A stretch of DNA of 17,119 nt from Archangium sp. (lineage in GTDB: Bacteria > Myxococcota > Myxococcia > Myxococcales > Myxococcaceae): assembly GCA_016793585.1 (NCBI GenBank), contig JAEUJR010000435.1, forward strand, positions 1 to 17,119, written 5' to 3'. Within the stretch, counting starts at the first letter, position 1. Each line of letters opens with the position of its first letter. Below the pieces are notes generated by a model, which was not told the DNA's origin, did not search any database, and worked only from the letters and a program-made list of their open reading frames with translations. Below, in pieces: positions 7,406 through 15,446 of the stretch. Both the position numbers and the translations under genes were made by a program.

Positions 7406-9131
7406 CGGCCTCGGCCACTTCGTCCATCGAGAAGGGCTTGCGCAAGACGGCCTTGGCGCCGGCGAAGCCACCGTCGAGCGAGTTCTCGTCGAGGAAGCCC
7501 GAGGTGACGATGACGTCGGCGGCGGGCTCGAGCGTCTTGAGGCGCGCCATCGTCTCGGCGCCTCCGAGGCCGGGCATCACCAGGTCGCACACCACCAGGC
7601 TCGGGTGCAGGCCGCCCTGCAGCAGCGAGACGGCCTCTTCACCGCTCGAGGCGGGGTGCACCGAGTAGCCGAGCTTCACGAGGAAGCGGGCCAGCACCTT
7701 GCGCGTGGCTTCGTCGTCGTCGACGACGAGCGCGGTGCCGCGGCGCTGGCCTTGTGGTGAGAGCTCGAGGTCGTCTTGCGAGGGCGTCCACTCCCGGGGC
7801 AGCCACATCGTGACTCGGGTGCCGCGGCCGGGCGTCGACTCGAGCCTGATGTCTCCGCGGTGCGCGCGCAGCGAGGTGTAGGCCATCGACAGGCCCAGGC
7901 CCGTGCCGCTGCCGCGCTTCTTGGTGCTGAAGAAGGGCTCGAAGGCGCGCTGCAGCACGTCGCCCGGCATGCCTTCTCCGGTGTCCTGCACGGTGAAGGT
8001 GACGCGGCGCTCGTCGAAGCGGGCGCTGAGGTGAATGGTGCCTCCGTGCGGCATCGCGTCGCGCGCGTTCAGCGAGACGTTGATGAGGGCCTGCTGCAGC
8101 TGGCTTCGGTCGCCCGTCACCTCGCACGCCTCGGGCGGCAGCCGCAGCGACAGGCGCACGTTCGCTGGCAGCAGCCGAGTCACCAGGCTCGCGGCTTCTC
8201 GCGCCATCTCGATGACGTCGAAGCGCTCGGTGCGGGTGGGCGTCTTGCGCGCGAAGGCGAGCAGCTGGTGCAACAGGTCCCTGGCGCGCTGGGCCGCGAG
8301 CAGAATCTGTTCGGCGTCGGCTTTGTGCAGCGGCTCCTTCACGTCGTCGCGCAGGGCTCCCGCGCAGGTCTGCACCACGGCGAGCACGTTGTTCATGTCG
8401 TGCGCGACGCCGCTGGCGAGCTGGCCGATGGCGTCGAGCTTCTGCGACTGGTGCACGGCCTCGAGCAGGCGTTCACGCTCGGCGGCCAGCGCGCGGCCCG
8501 CGGTGACGTCGACGAGCTTCAACACGCACAGGTTGCCGGCGCGGGTGCTGCGCAGCTCGAATACCCGGCGGCCCTCGGGACGCTCCCAGTCGAAGTGCAC
8601 CACCTCGGGGCCGAGCGCGCCCGTCAGCGTCGCGCGCACCGTCGTCACCACGAGGGGGTTGGGAATGAGCTCGGCGATGGCGCGCCCGAGCGGGTGCTGC
8701 CCCGTCGCGCGGAACGCCAGCAGCGCGCGCTCGTTGGCCTCGACGACGTCGCCGTGTTCGTTCACCACCAGCACCACCGCCGGCGTCGCCTGGAAGGCGA
8801 CCTCGGAGAGGGGCGTCACCAGCAACGCGACGAGCAGCGTGTCGCCGTCGGGCGCGAAGGCCACGGCCTGAACGCCGCTGCCATGGGTGTCGAGCTCGAC
8901 CAGGCCGGGGCGCAGCGAAGCCACCGCCTCGACCCACGCGGGGTGTTCGGCGAGCGAGGGCACGAGGGCTGCGAAGCGTGAGCCGACCGCAGAGGCGCCG
9001 AGCACCTCGCGCGCGTGTTCGTCGGCCGTGAGCACGGTGCCGCTGCGGTCGAGGGTGATGAGCCCTCCAGGCGCACCTCGTCGCGCCCGGCTGAGCTGGA
9101 TCAACACCTCGTGTGACGCAGTCGGCTCCAT
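7386..9131 (-). CDS. Soluble hybrid histidine kinase (PAS-PAS-HisKA-HATPase-REC)
   Basis: 581 residues from ATG 9131, chosen because AGGGGGG lies just upstream on the coding strand; the frame stays open to 9182. Two PAS-like domains (about 20-110 and 115-215) precede the kinase. The HisKA box is LDAIGQLASGVAHDMNNVL with the phospho-acceptor His244 (HDMNN, the type followed by an Asn pair). The ATPase domain shows the N box (INVSLNARDAM), DTGEGMP, FEPFFST and GTGLGLS. A C-terminal receiver has VVDDDE, phospho-acceptor Asp516 in VVCDLVMPG and the conserved Lys in LRKPF. No transmembrane segment or signal peptide is visible, so the sensed cue is probably cytoplasmic. There is no separate response regulator nearby; output would pass through another partner. 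It follows yhhQ on the same strand after a 103-bp gap. Confidence 0.95.
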   Translation of the reverse strand: MEPTASHEVLIQLSRARRGAPGGLITLDRSGTVLTADEHAREVLGASAVGSRFAALVPSLAEHPAWVEAVASLRPGLVELDTHGSGVQAVAFAPDGDTLLVALLVTPLSEVAFQATPAVVLVVNEHGDVVEANERALLAFRATGQHPLGRAIAELIPNPLVVTTVRATLTGALGPEVVHFDWERPEGRRVFELRSTRAGNLCVLKLVDVTAGRALAAERERLLEAVHQSQKLDAIGQLASGVAHDMNNVLAVVQTCAGALRDDVKEPLHKADAEQILLAAQRARDLLHQLLAFARKTPTRTERFDVIEMAREAASLVTRLLPANVRLSLRLPPEACEVTGDRSQLQQALINVSLNARDAMPHGGTIHLSARFDERRVTFTVQDTGEGMPGDVLQRAFEPFFSTKKRGSGTGLGLSMAYTSLRAHRGDIRLESTPGRGTRVTMWLPREWTPSQDDLELSPQGQRRGTALVVDDDEATRKVLARFLVKLGYSVHPASSGEEAVSLLQGGLHPSLVVCDLVMPGLGGAETMARLKTLEPAADVIVTSGFLDENSLDGGFAGAKAVLRKPFSMDEVAEAVSRVKS

Positions 9132-9197
9132 GACCCCCCTGCAGCAGCGGACATCGAAGCAAATCGCCGCCGATTGATCCAATCCCCCTCCCGGTGC

Positions 9198-9226
9198 CTG
9201 CCAGTGGCAGCGGAAACCGCGCGGTT
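9198..9226. promoter_or_regulatory. Two adjacent palindromes upstream of the histidine kinase gene
   Basis: CTGCCAGTGGCAG (9198-9210) is an inverted repeat with one central base, and AACCGCGCGGTT (9215-9226) is a perfect 12-bp palindrome four bases away. Both lie between the yhhQ stop and the kinase start. They could be operator sites or part of a weak hairpin; there is no T-run on either side, so a classical terminator is unlikely. Confidence 0.3.
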
Positions 9227-9234
9227 GCGGCCCG

Positions 9235-9933
9235 TCACCCGAGCGGCTCTCCGTGCTCGTCGAGCTTGACGGGCGCGATGCCCAGCACCCGCTCGACGAC
9301 CGCGTGGCCCATGTAGATGACCGGCGTGAGGCCGACCGCGACCAGCACCTTCACGCCGTACGACGAGGCGATGAGGTTGATCAGCGTGCTGGCGTCGAGC
9401 GTGCCCTGCCAGGCGAGCGTCTGAATGACAGCGGTGTCGATGAGCTGTGAGACGAGCGTGCTGCCGGTCGCGCGCAGCCACAAGAACCGCCCGTGCGTGG
9501 CCGTCTTCACCTTGTTGAAGACCCAGATGTCGGCGAACTGCGCGAACAGGTACGCCACCATCGACGCGATGAGAATTCGCTGGCTGCCGGCGAACACCGT
9601 GTCGAACGCGGGCTGGGTGATGCCCTTCCAGTCGGCGGCCCGGGTGACGTCGCTGAACGGCAGCAGCACCGCGATGGTGATGATGGTGAAGGCGAACACC
9701 GCCATGCCGAAGCCGACCCACGTCACGACGCGCGCGGTGCGCTTGCCGTAGAACTCGTTGAGCAGGTCGGTGAGGAGGAAGGTGATGGGGAAGGGAATGA
9801 TGCCGACCGAGAGCGTGGTGGCGCCGGCGGCGAAGAGCTTGCCGCCGATGATGTCGCCGACGAGCAGGGCGGTGATGAAGAGCCCGGCGAGAGTGAGCAG
9901 CAGCTTCGAGCGGGTGTCGAGTCGGGTCAGCAT
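9235..9933 (-). CDS. yhhQ: Queuosine precursor transporter, YhhQ family
   Basis: A 232-residue integral inner-membrane protein with about six hydrophobic segments. It carries the family signatures FPITFLLTDLLNEFYGKR (Pro-rich loop then TDxxxExYG), a central AYLFAQFADIWVFNKVK, and LRATGSTLVSQLIDTAVIQ. In E. coli YhhQ imports 7-cyano-/7-aminomethyl-7-deazaguanine for tRNA queuosine synthesis; this assignment rests on the family motifs. The frame is open to 10032, but the extra N-terminus is Gly/Ser/Arg-rich and unlike the family, so ATG 9933 is preferred. A GC-rich inverted repeat (GCGGGG/CCCCGC, 9934-9948) lies directly before the start. No preQ1 riboswitch-like sequence was recognised in the upstream region. 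The next gene downstream is the kinase. Confidence 0.9.
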   Translation of the reverse strand: MLTRLDTRSKLLLTLAGLFITALLVGDIIGGKLFAAGATTLSVGIIPFPITFLLTDLLNEFYGKRTARVVTWVGFGMAVFAFTIITIAVLLPFSDVTRAADWKGITQPAFDTVFAGSQRILIASMVAYLFAQFADIWVFNKVKTATHGRFLWLRATGSTLVSQLIDTAVIQTLAWQGTLDASTLINLIASSYGVKVLVAVGLTPVIYMGHAVVERVLGIAPVKLDEHGEPLG

Positions 9934-9984
9934 GCGGGGAGCCCCCGCGCTTACCACGCAGCCACCGGCGCTCTGCAAACGCGA

Positions 9985-10020
9985 GGAGCCGGCTCCACCC
10001 GAACGAGGGAAGCCGGCTCC
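9985..10020. terminator. Long GC-rich hairpin, probable terminator of the receptor/lipoprotein unit
   Basis: GGAGCCGGCT (9985-9994) pairs perfectly with AGCCGGCTCC (10011-10020), leaving a 16-nt middle that can extend the stem further. It sits 26 bp beyond the stop of the beta-helix lipoprotein gene and before yhhQ, both on the minus strand. The T-rich tail is poor (only a short TTT nearby), so Rho-independent action is uncertain. Both arms are part of self-complementary or nearly self-complementary units. Confidence 0.45.
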
Positions 10021-10045
10021 AGCACGACTCATCGAGGGTGGGGCT

Positions 10046-11401
10046 TCAGTTCTCGGGGTACGCCGTCCACCCCGTCGTCCAGTCGGTGGTGCCGACCGCG
10101 CCGACGAAGGTCGCGCTCACGTCGAAGAAGCCGTCGTTCGGCGGCGTGGCGCCGTTCGAGAGGGCAGGCGAGTCCATCAGCGGCTTGAAGACGGGGGCCG
10201 TGACGATGGTGGCCTGCACGAGCAGCGGGTCGACCTGGCGGTTCGACAGCGACGGCGTCAGCAGGGCCATCTCTTCGTCGAAGTTGTCGGCCACCACGCC
10301 GCCGTCGGCGAGGTTCGCAGGCGCGACGTTCTGGAACGCGGCCATCGGGTTCTTGAAGAAGATGCTGTTCTTCACCGCGAGTGAGCCGTCGCTCCACCGC
10401 GCCTGGCTGTTGGAGCCGTCGACGAACATCGCCCAGTCGTTGAAGTTGGTGACGATGGCGTTGTTGATGAGGCCGGCGGTGCCGACGCGCAGCACCATGC
10501 CGCGGCTGCGGCCTTCACCCGGGTCGCTCGAGTCGGGCGCGCGGCCGACGAGCGTGACGTTGTAGAGCGTGGGGCTCGAGCGCGGCATCGCGTCTTGCGA
10601 GGCGCGGTTGTTGTCGGCCTCGATGCCGTGGTTGCCGCGGCCGGGCAGCTGCTGCACGACGAGGAACTGCGCCTTGCCCGTCCACCCCTGGTCCCAGTCG
10701 AGGCCGTCGTCGTCGCTGCCGGTGATGACGAGGTGCTTGAGGTTCACCGAGCCGCCGAACAGCTCGATGCCGTCGTCGATGCCGCGGTGCACCTGCACGT
10801 AGTCGATGACGGTGCCCGTGCCGCAGGCGTTGAGCGTCAGGCCGTTGAGCTCGTCGTTGGCCGAGAGCGGCTGGCCAGCGAACTCGATGCGCACGTAGCG
10901 CAGCTTGCCGCACGAGTGCGCGTTGTCGGGGGTGGCGCCGCCACCGTAGCGGTTGCGCGGCTCGTCGGCGAGGCCCTCGGCCTTGTTGTCACCGCCGGTG
11001 ACGTTGATGGCTGCCTTGCCGTTCATCAGCACGCCGCCCCAGTTGTTGTTGCCGACGCCGCGCATGCCTTCGGGGAAGTTCGCGGTGAAGACGATGGGCG
11101 CCGCCGCGGTGCCTTCAGCGACGAGCTGGCCAGTGCGGGTGACGATGAGGGCCGAGCCGCGGTCACCGGCGATGGTGGTACCCGGCTCGATGGTGAGCAC
11201 GGCGCCGTCGACGTGAATGATGGACTTGAGGATGTCCTTCGTGTCCTTCGTCCACGTGGTGGCGGTGGTGATGGGCTCGGTGACGTCGACGAGCGTCGTC
11301 TGCTGAGCCGTGCCGCCGCCCGTGGGGCCGGGGTTGGTGGTCTGAGCGGGGCAGGCCGTGAGGGCGAGGCCCGCCAGTGCTGCGAGGAGCATGTTGCGCA
11401 T
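10046..11401 (-). CDS. Outer-envelope lipoprotein with right-handed beta-helix, partner of a TonB-dependent receptor
   Basis: 451 residues with a strong lipoprotein signal: hydrophobic MLLAALAGLALTAC and a perfect L-T-A-C lipobox at Cys17. A short Gly/Thr-rich linker follows. The body has the repeated short strands and turns of a right-handed parallel beta-helix: TIEPGTTIAGDRGSALIV, YVRIEFAG, IDYVQVHRGIDDGIELFGG, LKHLVITGSDDDGLDWDQGW and KAQFLVV. These motifs, in this order, match what I recall of a widespread conserved family encoded next to TonB-dependent receptors in Bacteroidota and others, whose function is unsolved. Start ATG 11401 lies 3 nt after the receptor stop, with AGGAAG (coding strand, 11413-11408) 6 nt upstream inside the receptor gene, so translation is probably coupled. 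An accessory surface or periplasm-facing role in uptake is inferred. Confidence 0.88.
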   Translation of the reverse strand: MRNMLLAALAGLALTACPAQTTNPGPTGGGTAQQTTLVDVTEPITTATTWTKDTKDILKSIIHVDGAVLTIEPGTTIAGDRGSALIVTRTGQLVAEGTAAAPIVFTANFPEGMRGVGNNNWGGVLMNGKAAINVTGGDNKAEGLADEPRNRYGGGATPDNAHSCGKLRYVRIEFAGQPLSANDELNGLTLNACGTGTVIDYVQVHRGIDDGIELFGGSVNLKHLVITGSDDDGLDWDQGWTGKAQFLVVQQLPGRGNHGIEADNNRASQDAMPRSSPTLYNVTLVGRAPDSSDPGEGRSRGMVLRVGTAGLINNAIVTNFNDWAMFVDGSNSQARWSDGSLAVKNSIFFKNPMAAFQNVAPANLADGGVVADNFDEEMALLTPSLSNRQVDPLLVQATIVTAPVFKPLMDSPALSNGATPPNDGFFDVSATFVGAVGTTDWTTGWTAYPEN

Positions 11402-11404
11402 GGG

Positions 11405-14353
11405 TCACTTCCTGGTGGTGGGCATCGTCCAGGCCAACGATGCATTGAGCTGCACGCCGAGCTGTTCGCGGAACACCTCGACGTCTGCCTGTTGAATGCG
11501 GAGCTGCTGGTTGAGGGCGTTCGAGACGCCGAGTTTCAACTGGAAGCCGGGCCCGAAAGACTGCGAGGCCGTGACGTCGAGCCGGTGCACCGGCTGCTCG
11601 ATGAAGTCGGGCAGGGGCGCCACCGCCACCTCCGAGATGGAGGGCCCGGCCACGTTGTACGAGACCGCCACCTCGGTGCCCCACTCGGGCTTCGACCAAC
11701 CGATGAAGGCGTTGGCGAGCCACGGCGCCTGCCCCTGCAGCGGGCGGTTCGCGTTGCCCAGCTGGCCGACGGCGTTGGTGAGCACCACGCGCGACCAGAT
11801 GAGCGAGGCGTTGCCGCCCAGGCGAACGTCTTTGAGCGCCGGCGTGATGCGGCCGAGCGTGGTGCGCGCCTCGAGCTCGACGCCCGCGAGCTGCGCCTGG
11901 TCGGCGTTGCGGAAGCCGAAGTCGAAGTTCGAGCCCTGCCCGACGACGACGCGCTCGATGGGGTTGATGAACTGCTTGCCGAACACCGAGAGCGCGAAGA
12001 CCTCGTCGTTCGAGGGGAACCACTCGGCGCGCAGGTCGGCGTGGTGAATCGTCGTGAGCAGCAGCTCGGGGTTGCCCGCGATGTTCCGGCGGCGAACCAT
12101 GTCGAAGAAGATGAAGGGCGCGAGTTCGCGGAAGCTGGGCCGCGCGAGCGTGTACGAGTACCCCGCGCGCAGGTTCAGGTTGCTGAGCGGCGAGACCGTG
12201 ACATTCAGCGAAGGAACCGGGTTGTGGTACTGGCGCGAGATGGGCGCGCGGGTGTTGGCGTCGGTCGCGAAGGGGCTCGCCACCGCGACCGTCTGCGCGC
12301 TGCCTTCGTACCGGAGCCCGGCCTGCGCGCGGAGCCACTCGGTGGCCTTCCACTCCACCAGCCCGAAGCCGCCGTAGATGGCCAGGGAGGACGTGTACGA
12401 GTCCTGCGCGAGCGTGCTCTCGGCCAGGAAGAACTGCGTGCCGGCGCCAGGGCCGATGCGGTCGGTGGCGAGCACGTCTTCGGCGAGGCCCGTCGGCGTC
12501 GGGCGGCGCACCTCGAAGAAGCGGAAGCGGCGGCCATCGAACGTGCGCGCCTGGTACTGACCGAAGCCGCCCGCCTTGAAGCGGAAGCTGCGCCACGGGA
12601 GCGTCGCGGTCGCGGTGCCGCCGCCGGAGTCTTCACGCAGCGCCAGGAAGAAGCGCTCGGCCGAGTTCGGCTGCAGGCGCAGGTTCAGCTCGCGCGTGTC
12701 GGGCGAGACGAAGTAGCGCGAGTCGCGAATGTCGGGCTCGGAGCGGTCGACGTGGCCGTAGTTGCCCTGCCACTCGAGCTCGAGGTCTGCGAGCGCGTTG
12801 AGCCGGTGAAACCCCTTGAGCTGCGCGAAGAGCAGCTGGCGCTGCGTGAACTGCAGGCGGTTGTTCACCTGGTCCTGCATGGCCGAGAGCGTCTCGGGGC
12901 CACTCGCGGTGGTGGCCTGGTTCTCGGCGTTGGTGAGGCCGAGCACGAGCAGGTTCACCTCGTTGTCGCGGTTCAACTGGAAGCCGAGGTTGCCCAGCAC
13001 CGACGTCGACGCGTTGACGGAAGAGATGAGCGAGTCGGTCGGGTTCTCGATTTCGAGCATGCCGTCGGAGCCGGAGACGTCGGCCACCGAGATGCGGCGC
13101 GTGCGCTCCTTGCGCGACCACTGGGCCGCGACGAGGTAGCCGAGGCGGCGGTCGTCTGAGAGCTTGAGCGTGTCGCCGACCTGCGCGCTGAAGGTGCCGT
13201 TGGGTGACGCGGCGACGGAGCCGGGAGTCCACCGGTTGACGAGCGCGCGCCCGCCCGCCTGCTGCGTCGCGGCGTTGATGCCGGGCTTCGCGGGGTCGAC
13301 CGACTGCTGAAACGCGCGGTCGGTGGGGAAGACGCTGGGCAAATCGCGCGCCGGGTTCTTGAAGCCGAACGCTTCGCCGAACGACGACGGCGCGGAGGGG
13401 CGCGACTGGAACGTGGTGGCGGAGTCGACGCCGAGGCCCGCGCGCAGCTTGAGCTCGAACTGCGTGGGGAACGTCGAGGTGTCGATGGTGAGCGAGCCGC
13501 CGCCGAACTGCGCGGGCAGGTCGGGCGAGTACGTCTTGAGCACGTTCAGGTTCGACAGCAGCGAGGTGGGGAAGAGGTCGAGCGGCACGCCCGGCTCGTC
13601 GGGCTCTGGGCTCGGCATGATGTTGCCGTTGAGCAGCGTCTGTACGTAGCGGCCGCCGAGGCCACGCACGAAGACGTACTTGCCGCCGACGAGGGTGACG
13701 CCGACGACGCGGCGCGCGGCTTCTCCCGCATTCGCGTCGGGCGTGCGCGCAATCTCCTGCGCGCCGATGGAGTCCTGCACCACCGCGGCCTTCTTCCGCT
13801 CCTGCAGCAGCGCCGTCTCGTTGCGCTTGTCAGCCTTCGCTTCGACGACGACTTCTTTGATGGCCGTCGACTTCGCCTCGAGTGAGACGTCGAGCGTCGT
13901 CACCTGGCCAGCCTTCACCTCGACGCCCTGCACGCGGCGGCCTTCGTAGAGCGCGTAGAAGATGCGCAGGTCGTAGGTGCCGGGCGGCAGCTTGAGCCGG
14001 TACTCGCCGTCGACGTCGGTGAGGGCGCTCTTCTTTCCACCCGCGACGACCTTCACCGTGGCTTCGATGAGACCTTCGCCGTTCTGCGCGTCGATGACCT
14101 TGCCGACGATGCCGACGAAGCCCTTCGGCAGCGGCTTCTTCTTCGGCGCCTCGGCTTGAACGTCGAGACCTGCGTCGGTGCTGGGAGCTGGCTCCACAGC
14201 GCCAGCGTCGAGCGTGCCCGCGTCGTCGGTCGAAGGAGGCGCGCCTGCGTCCTCGACGGTGACGCCAGCATCGAGCGCCTCACCCGCGTCGGACGAGGGC
14301 TGTGCGAACCCGAGGGCGGGAACGAGCGCGAGCAGGAGCAGGTGCGTCTTCAC
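11405..14353 (-). CDS. TonB-dependent outer-membrane receptor with N-terminal carboxypeptidase-like domain
   Basis: 982 residues from GTG 14353; a GGAGGAG-type Shine-Dalgarno (14364-14370 on the plus strand) lies 10 nt upstream. Signal peptide about 1-17 (cleavage near GFA/QPSS). Residues 22-62 form a low-complexity linker with six DAG tripeptides. A CarboxypepD_reg-like beta-sandwich spans about 79-158 ([39 protein letters not shown]). KEVVVEA near 167 could be the TonB box. The plug, about 180-295, includes [38 protein letters not shown] and PAQFGGGSL. The rest is a 22-strand-type beta-barrel, rich in alternating residues. It ends [13 protein letters not shown]: the usual C-terminal aromatic is not the last residue but a Trp seven residues before the end. 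Substrate unknown. The tonB-exbB-exbD-exbD operon lies upstream across vapBC, and the beta-helix lipoprotein follows directly. Confidence 0.95.
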   Translation of the reverse strand: MKTHLLLLALVPALGFAQPSSDAGEALDAGVTVEDAGAPPSTDDAGTLDAGAVEPAPSTDAGLDVQAEAPKKKPLPKGFVGIVGKVIDAQNGEGLIEATVKVVAGGKKSALTDVDGEYRLKLPPGTYDLRIFYALYEGRRVQGVEVKAGQVTTLDVSLEAKSTAIKEVVVEAKADKRNETALLQERKKAAVVQDSIGAQEIARTPDANAGEAARRVVGVTLVGGKYVFVRGLGGRYVQTLLNGNIMPSPEPDEPGVPLDLFPTSLLSNLNVLKTYSPDLPAQFGGGSLTIDTSTFPTQFELKLRAGLGVDSATTFQSRPSAPSSFGEAFGFKNPARDLPSVFPTDRAFQQSVDPAKPGINAATQQAGGRALVNRWTPGSVAASPNGTFSAQVGDTLKLSDDRRLGYLVAAQWSRKERTRRISVADVSGSDGMLEIENPTDSLISSVNASTSVLGNLGFQLNRDNEVNLLVLGLTNAENQATTASGPETLSAMQDQVNNRLQFTQRQLLFAQLKGFHRLNALADLELEWQGNYGHVDRSEPDIRDSRYFVSPDTRELNLRLQPNSAERFFLALREDSGGGTATATLPWRSFRFKAGGFGQYQARTFDGRRFRFFEVRRPTPTGLAEDVLATDRIGPGAGTQFFLAESTLAQDSYTSSLAIYGGFGLVEWKATEWLRAQAGLRYEGSAQTVAVASPFATDANTRAPISRQYHNPVPSLNVTVSPLSNLNLRAGYSYTLARPSFRELAPFIFFDMVRRRNIAGNPELLLTTIHHADLRAEWFPSNDEVFALSVFGKQFINPIERVVVGQGSNFDFGFRNADQAQLAGVELEARTTLGRITPALKDVRLGGNASLIWSRVVLTNAVGQLGNANRPLQGQAPWLANAFIGWSKPEWGTEVAVSYNVAGPSISEVAVAPLPDFIEQPVHRLDVTASQSFGPGFQLKLGVSNALNQQLRIQQADVEVFREQLGVQLNASLAWTMPTTRK

Positions 14354-14659
14354 GGGCGCCGATCTCCTCCCGGCGCGTGGCAGCCCGCGTTCGTGAAAGT
14401 GACTTCATGGCGAGCAGGTCGTCACGGCTCGGCTCCTCATGGGTCACGGCCGTGTGTCAGCGCCCGTCGAGTGGAATCGAGTGGCACTCGAACGACACGA
14501 ACGGTCGCGGTCGTGCCACTCGACGTGCACCCAACCCACGGCGCGACGGCGCAAAGGGGCGCCGGAGCCGGGCACCTCGAGCGCCGCCAGCAAACCCTGG
14601 GCGCCGTCACGACGCCTCGCGCCTCGATCAACTCGCTCCTGTGCCGCTGCGCCTCTGGC
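14354..14659. other. 306-bp intergenic region between the receptor start and the vapC stop
   Basis: No protein-like frame was recognised. It holds the receptor Shine-Dalgarno (14364-14370), a 9-bp inverted repeat AAGT-G-ACTT (14397-14405), two copies of GTCACGGC 22 bp apart (14421 and 14443), the 10-bp palindrome CACGGCCGTG (14445-14454) and the TCGAGTGG repeat cluster (14465-14525). A clear -35/-10 pair for the receptor was not found by eye. Confidence 0.6.
14465..14525. promoter_or_regulatory. Clustered TCGAGTGG half-sites forming a potential three-way junction
   Basis: TCGAGTGG occurs at 14467-14474 and again at 14477-14484, exactly 10 bp apart; inverted copies are CACTCGA (14485-14491) and CCACTCGA (14516-14523). 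CGTCGAGTGG (14465-14474) pairs perfectly with CCACTCGACG (14516-14525). Inside that stem, TCGAG/CTCGA (14477-14481/14487-14491) and CACGA/TCGTG (14496-14500/14511-14515) give two further stems. It lies about 110-170 bp before the receptor start. It could be an operator with four half-sites or a structured 5' leader; which one is not decidable from sequence. Confidence 0.4.
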
Positions 14660-15112
14660 TCAAGGCCTCGCGGACGCGTGCTTGAATGGGTCGACCACCT
14701 TCAGGAACTTGAAGCGGCGGAAGTCGACATCGTTCGTGAACAGCGTCTTCACGCCGTGTTGCTTGAGCAGGGCCGCCAGGTGCGCGTCAGGTACGCCCTT
14801 TCCTCTCGGCGTCGTGTCACCTGCGACCGTGGACCAGATTCTCCAGAAGTCGAGGTCCTCGGTCAGCACACGGGTCTGGGGCAGGTCGAGCAGCTCCTCG
14901 ATGAGCTCGTTCGCCTCTTTGATGGAGCGAGGGTGCGCAAACACCGACGCGCTCGTCACCAGTCGGAGAAAGCCGAAGATGGTGGGCCACGTCAGGCAGA
15001 GTGGCTCAGGGTCGGTCGCGCACCGCTGAAGGAAGGCGACGGCCTCGGCGTTGACGGGGCTGTCGGTATTGGCTGCGTGAACCAGAATGTTGACGTCGAG
15101 GGAGTAGCTCAC
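14660..15112 (-). CDS. vapC: VapC-family PIN-domain ribonuclease toxin
   Basis: 150 residues, typical of VapC. It starts at GTG 15112, overlapping the antitoxin stop by 4 bp (GTGA), the classic coupled arrangement. PIN-domain acidic residues seen are Asp6 (SLDVN), Asp109 (PDAHLAALL) and Asp128/Asp130 (TNDVDF). Near residue 47 is a GFLR motif (TWPTIFGFLRLVT), where many VapC proteins carry an acidic residue; GFLR is, as far as I recall, normal for one PIN subfamily common in mycobacteria, so it is not a sign of inactivation by itself. PIN toxins cleave RNA, often tRNA or rRNA, with Mg2+; the antitoxin would block the active site. The RNA target here is unknown. Confidence 0.93.
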   Translation of the reverse strand: MSYSLDVNILVHAANTDSPVNAEAVAFLQRCATDPEPLCLTWPTIFGFLRLVTSASVFAHPRSIKEANELIEELLDLPQTRVLTEDLDFWRIWSTVAGDTTPRGKGVPDAHLAALLKQHGVKTLFTNDVDFRRFKFLKVVDPFKHASARP

Positions 15113-15348
15113 GTCAGGTCCTCGCGTTCGAGCAGCGCGTTGACCGCGTGCCGATCGTCGATGTCGACGCGGGGGCCCATGGGTCGCGCCGACCAGCGCA
15201 GGGTGCGGAGCGTTCGCTTCGTTCGCCGGTGCTTGAGCGCATCTTCGAGCAGCTCGCTGACGAGCTTCGTCAGCGTCTTGCGCTCGGCCTTCTGCACCCG
15301 CTTGAGCTCACGAAGCACGGGTCCGTCGATGTCGATGGTGGTGCGCAT
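15109..15348 (-). CDS. vapB: VapB-type ribbon-helix-helix antitoxin
   Basis: 79 residues from ATG 15348 (MRTTIDIDGPVLRELKR). The frame extends to 15396, but the extra residues would read through the -35 and first operator, so the internal ATG is preferred. The N-terminal 40 residues fit a ribbon-helix-helix DNA-binding fold: strand RTTIDID, helix PVLRELKRVQKAE, turn, helix TKLVSELLEDALKHR. The basic segment and C-terminal tail (HAVNALLEREDLT) would neutralise VapC. It lies immediately before and overlaps vapC. Autorepression by the VapBC complex at the upstream palindromes is the expected regulation for this family. Confidence 0.9.
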   Translation of the reverse strand: MRTTIDIDGPVLRELKRVQKAERKTLTKLVSELLEDALKHRRTKRTLRTLRWSARPMGPRVDIDDRHAVNALLEREDLT

Positions 15349-15370
15349 GGTCCGAGCGAACCTGCCCTGC

Positions 15371-15424
15371 ACATCAGATGTCAAGGGCGCACGCATCTGA
15401 TGCGTGCTGGCGACACATCTGATG
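15371..15424. promoter_or_regulatory. Three phased palindromes, probable VapBC operator
   Basis: The 9-bp core CATC-A/T-GATG occurs three times, at 15372-15380, 15394-15402 and 15416-15424. Centres are 15376, 15398 and 15420, so spacing is exactly 22 bp twice, about two helical turns. The first lies inside ACATCAGATGT (15371-15381). The middle one extends to a 19-bp inverted repeat, GCACGCATCTGATGCGTGC (15389-15407). The group starts 23 bp upstream of vapB and ends 22 bp before the stop of the preceding exbD gene. Confidence 0.8.
15379..15384 (-). promoter_or_regulatory. Perfect -35 hexamer TTGACA before vapB
   Basis: On the coding strand TTGACA runs from 15384 to 15379 and overlaps the first operator palindrome (TTGACATCTGATG). 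No good -10 is present at 16-18 bp; candidates such as GTTCGC or TTCGCT at about 15355-15361 are weak. If used, the transcript would begin at or close to the vapB ATG. Repressor on the first palindrome would occlude polymerase. Confidence 0.5.
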
Positions 15425-15446
15425 CGCGCGTCAGAGCCCGAGCGAC

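Noticed and set aside
10595..13159. An 854-codon open frame on the plus strand
   Set aside because: It is antisense to the receptor and lipoprotein genes, and its Arg/Glu/Val/Ala/Leu-rich sequence has no domain; long antisense frames are expected at very high GC.
14354..14659. Cobalamin riboswitch or Fur box upstream of the TonB receptor
   Set aside because: Neither the B12-box sequence nor an AT-rich Fur-like inverted repeat was found in this GC-rich spacer.
14156..15400. A 414-codon plus-strand frame across the receptor start and vapBC
   Set aside because: It crosses several well-supported minus-strand genes and their operator, and the translation has no domain.
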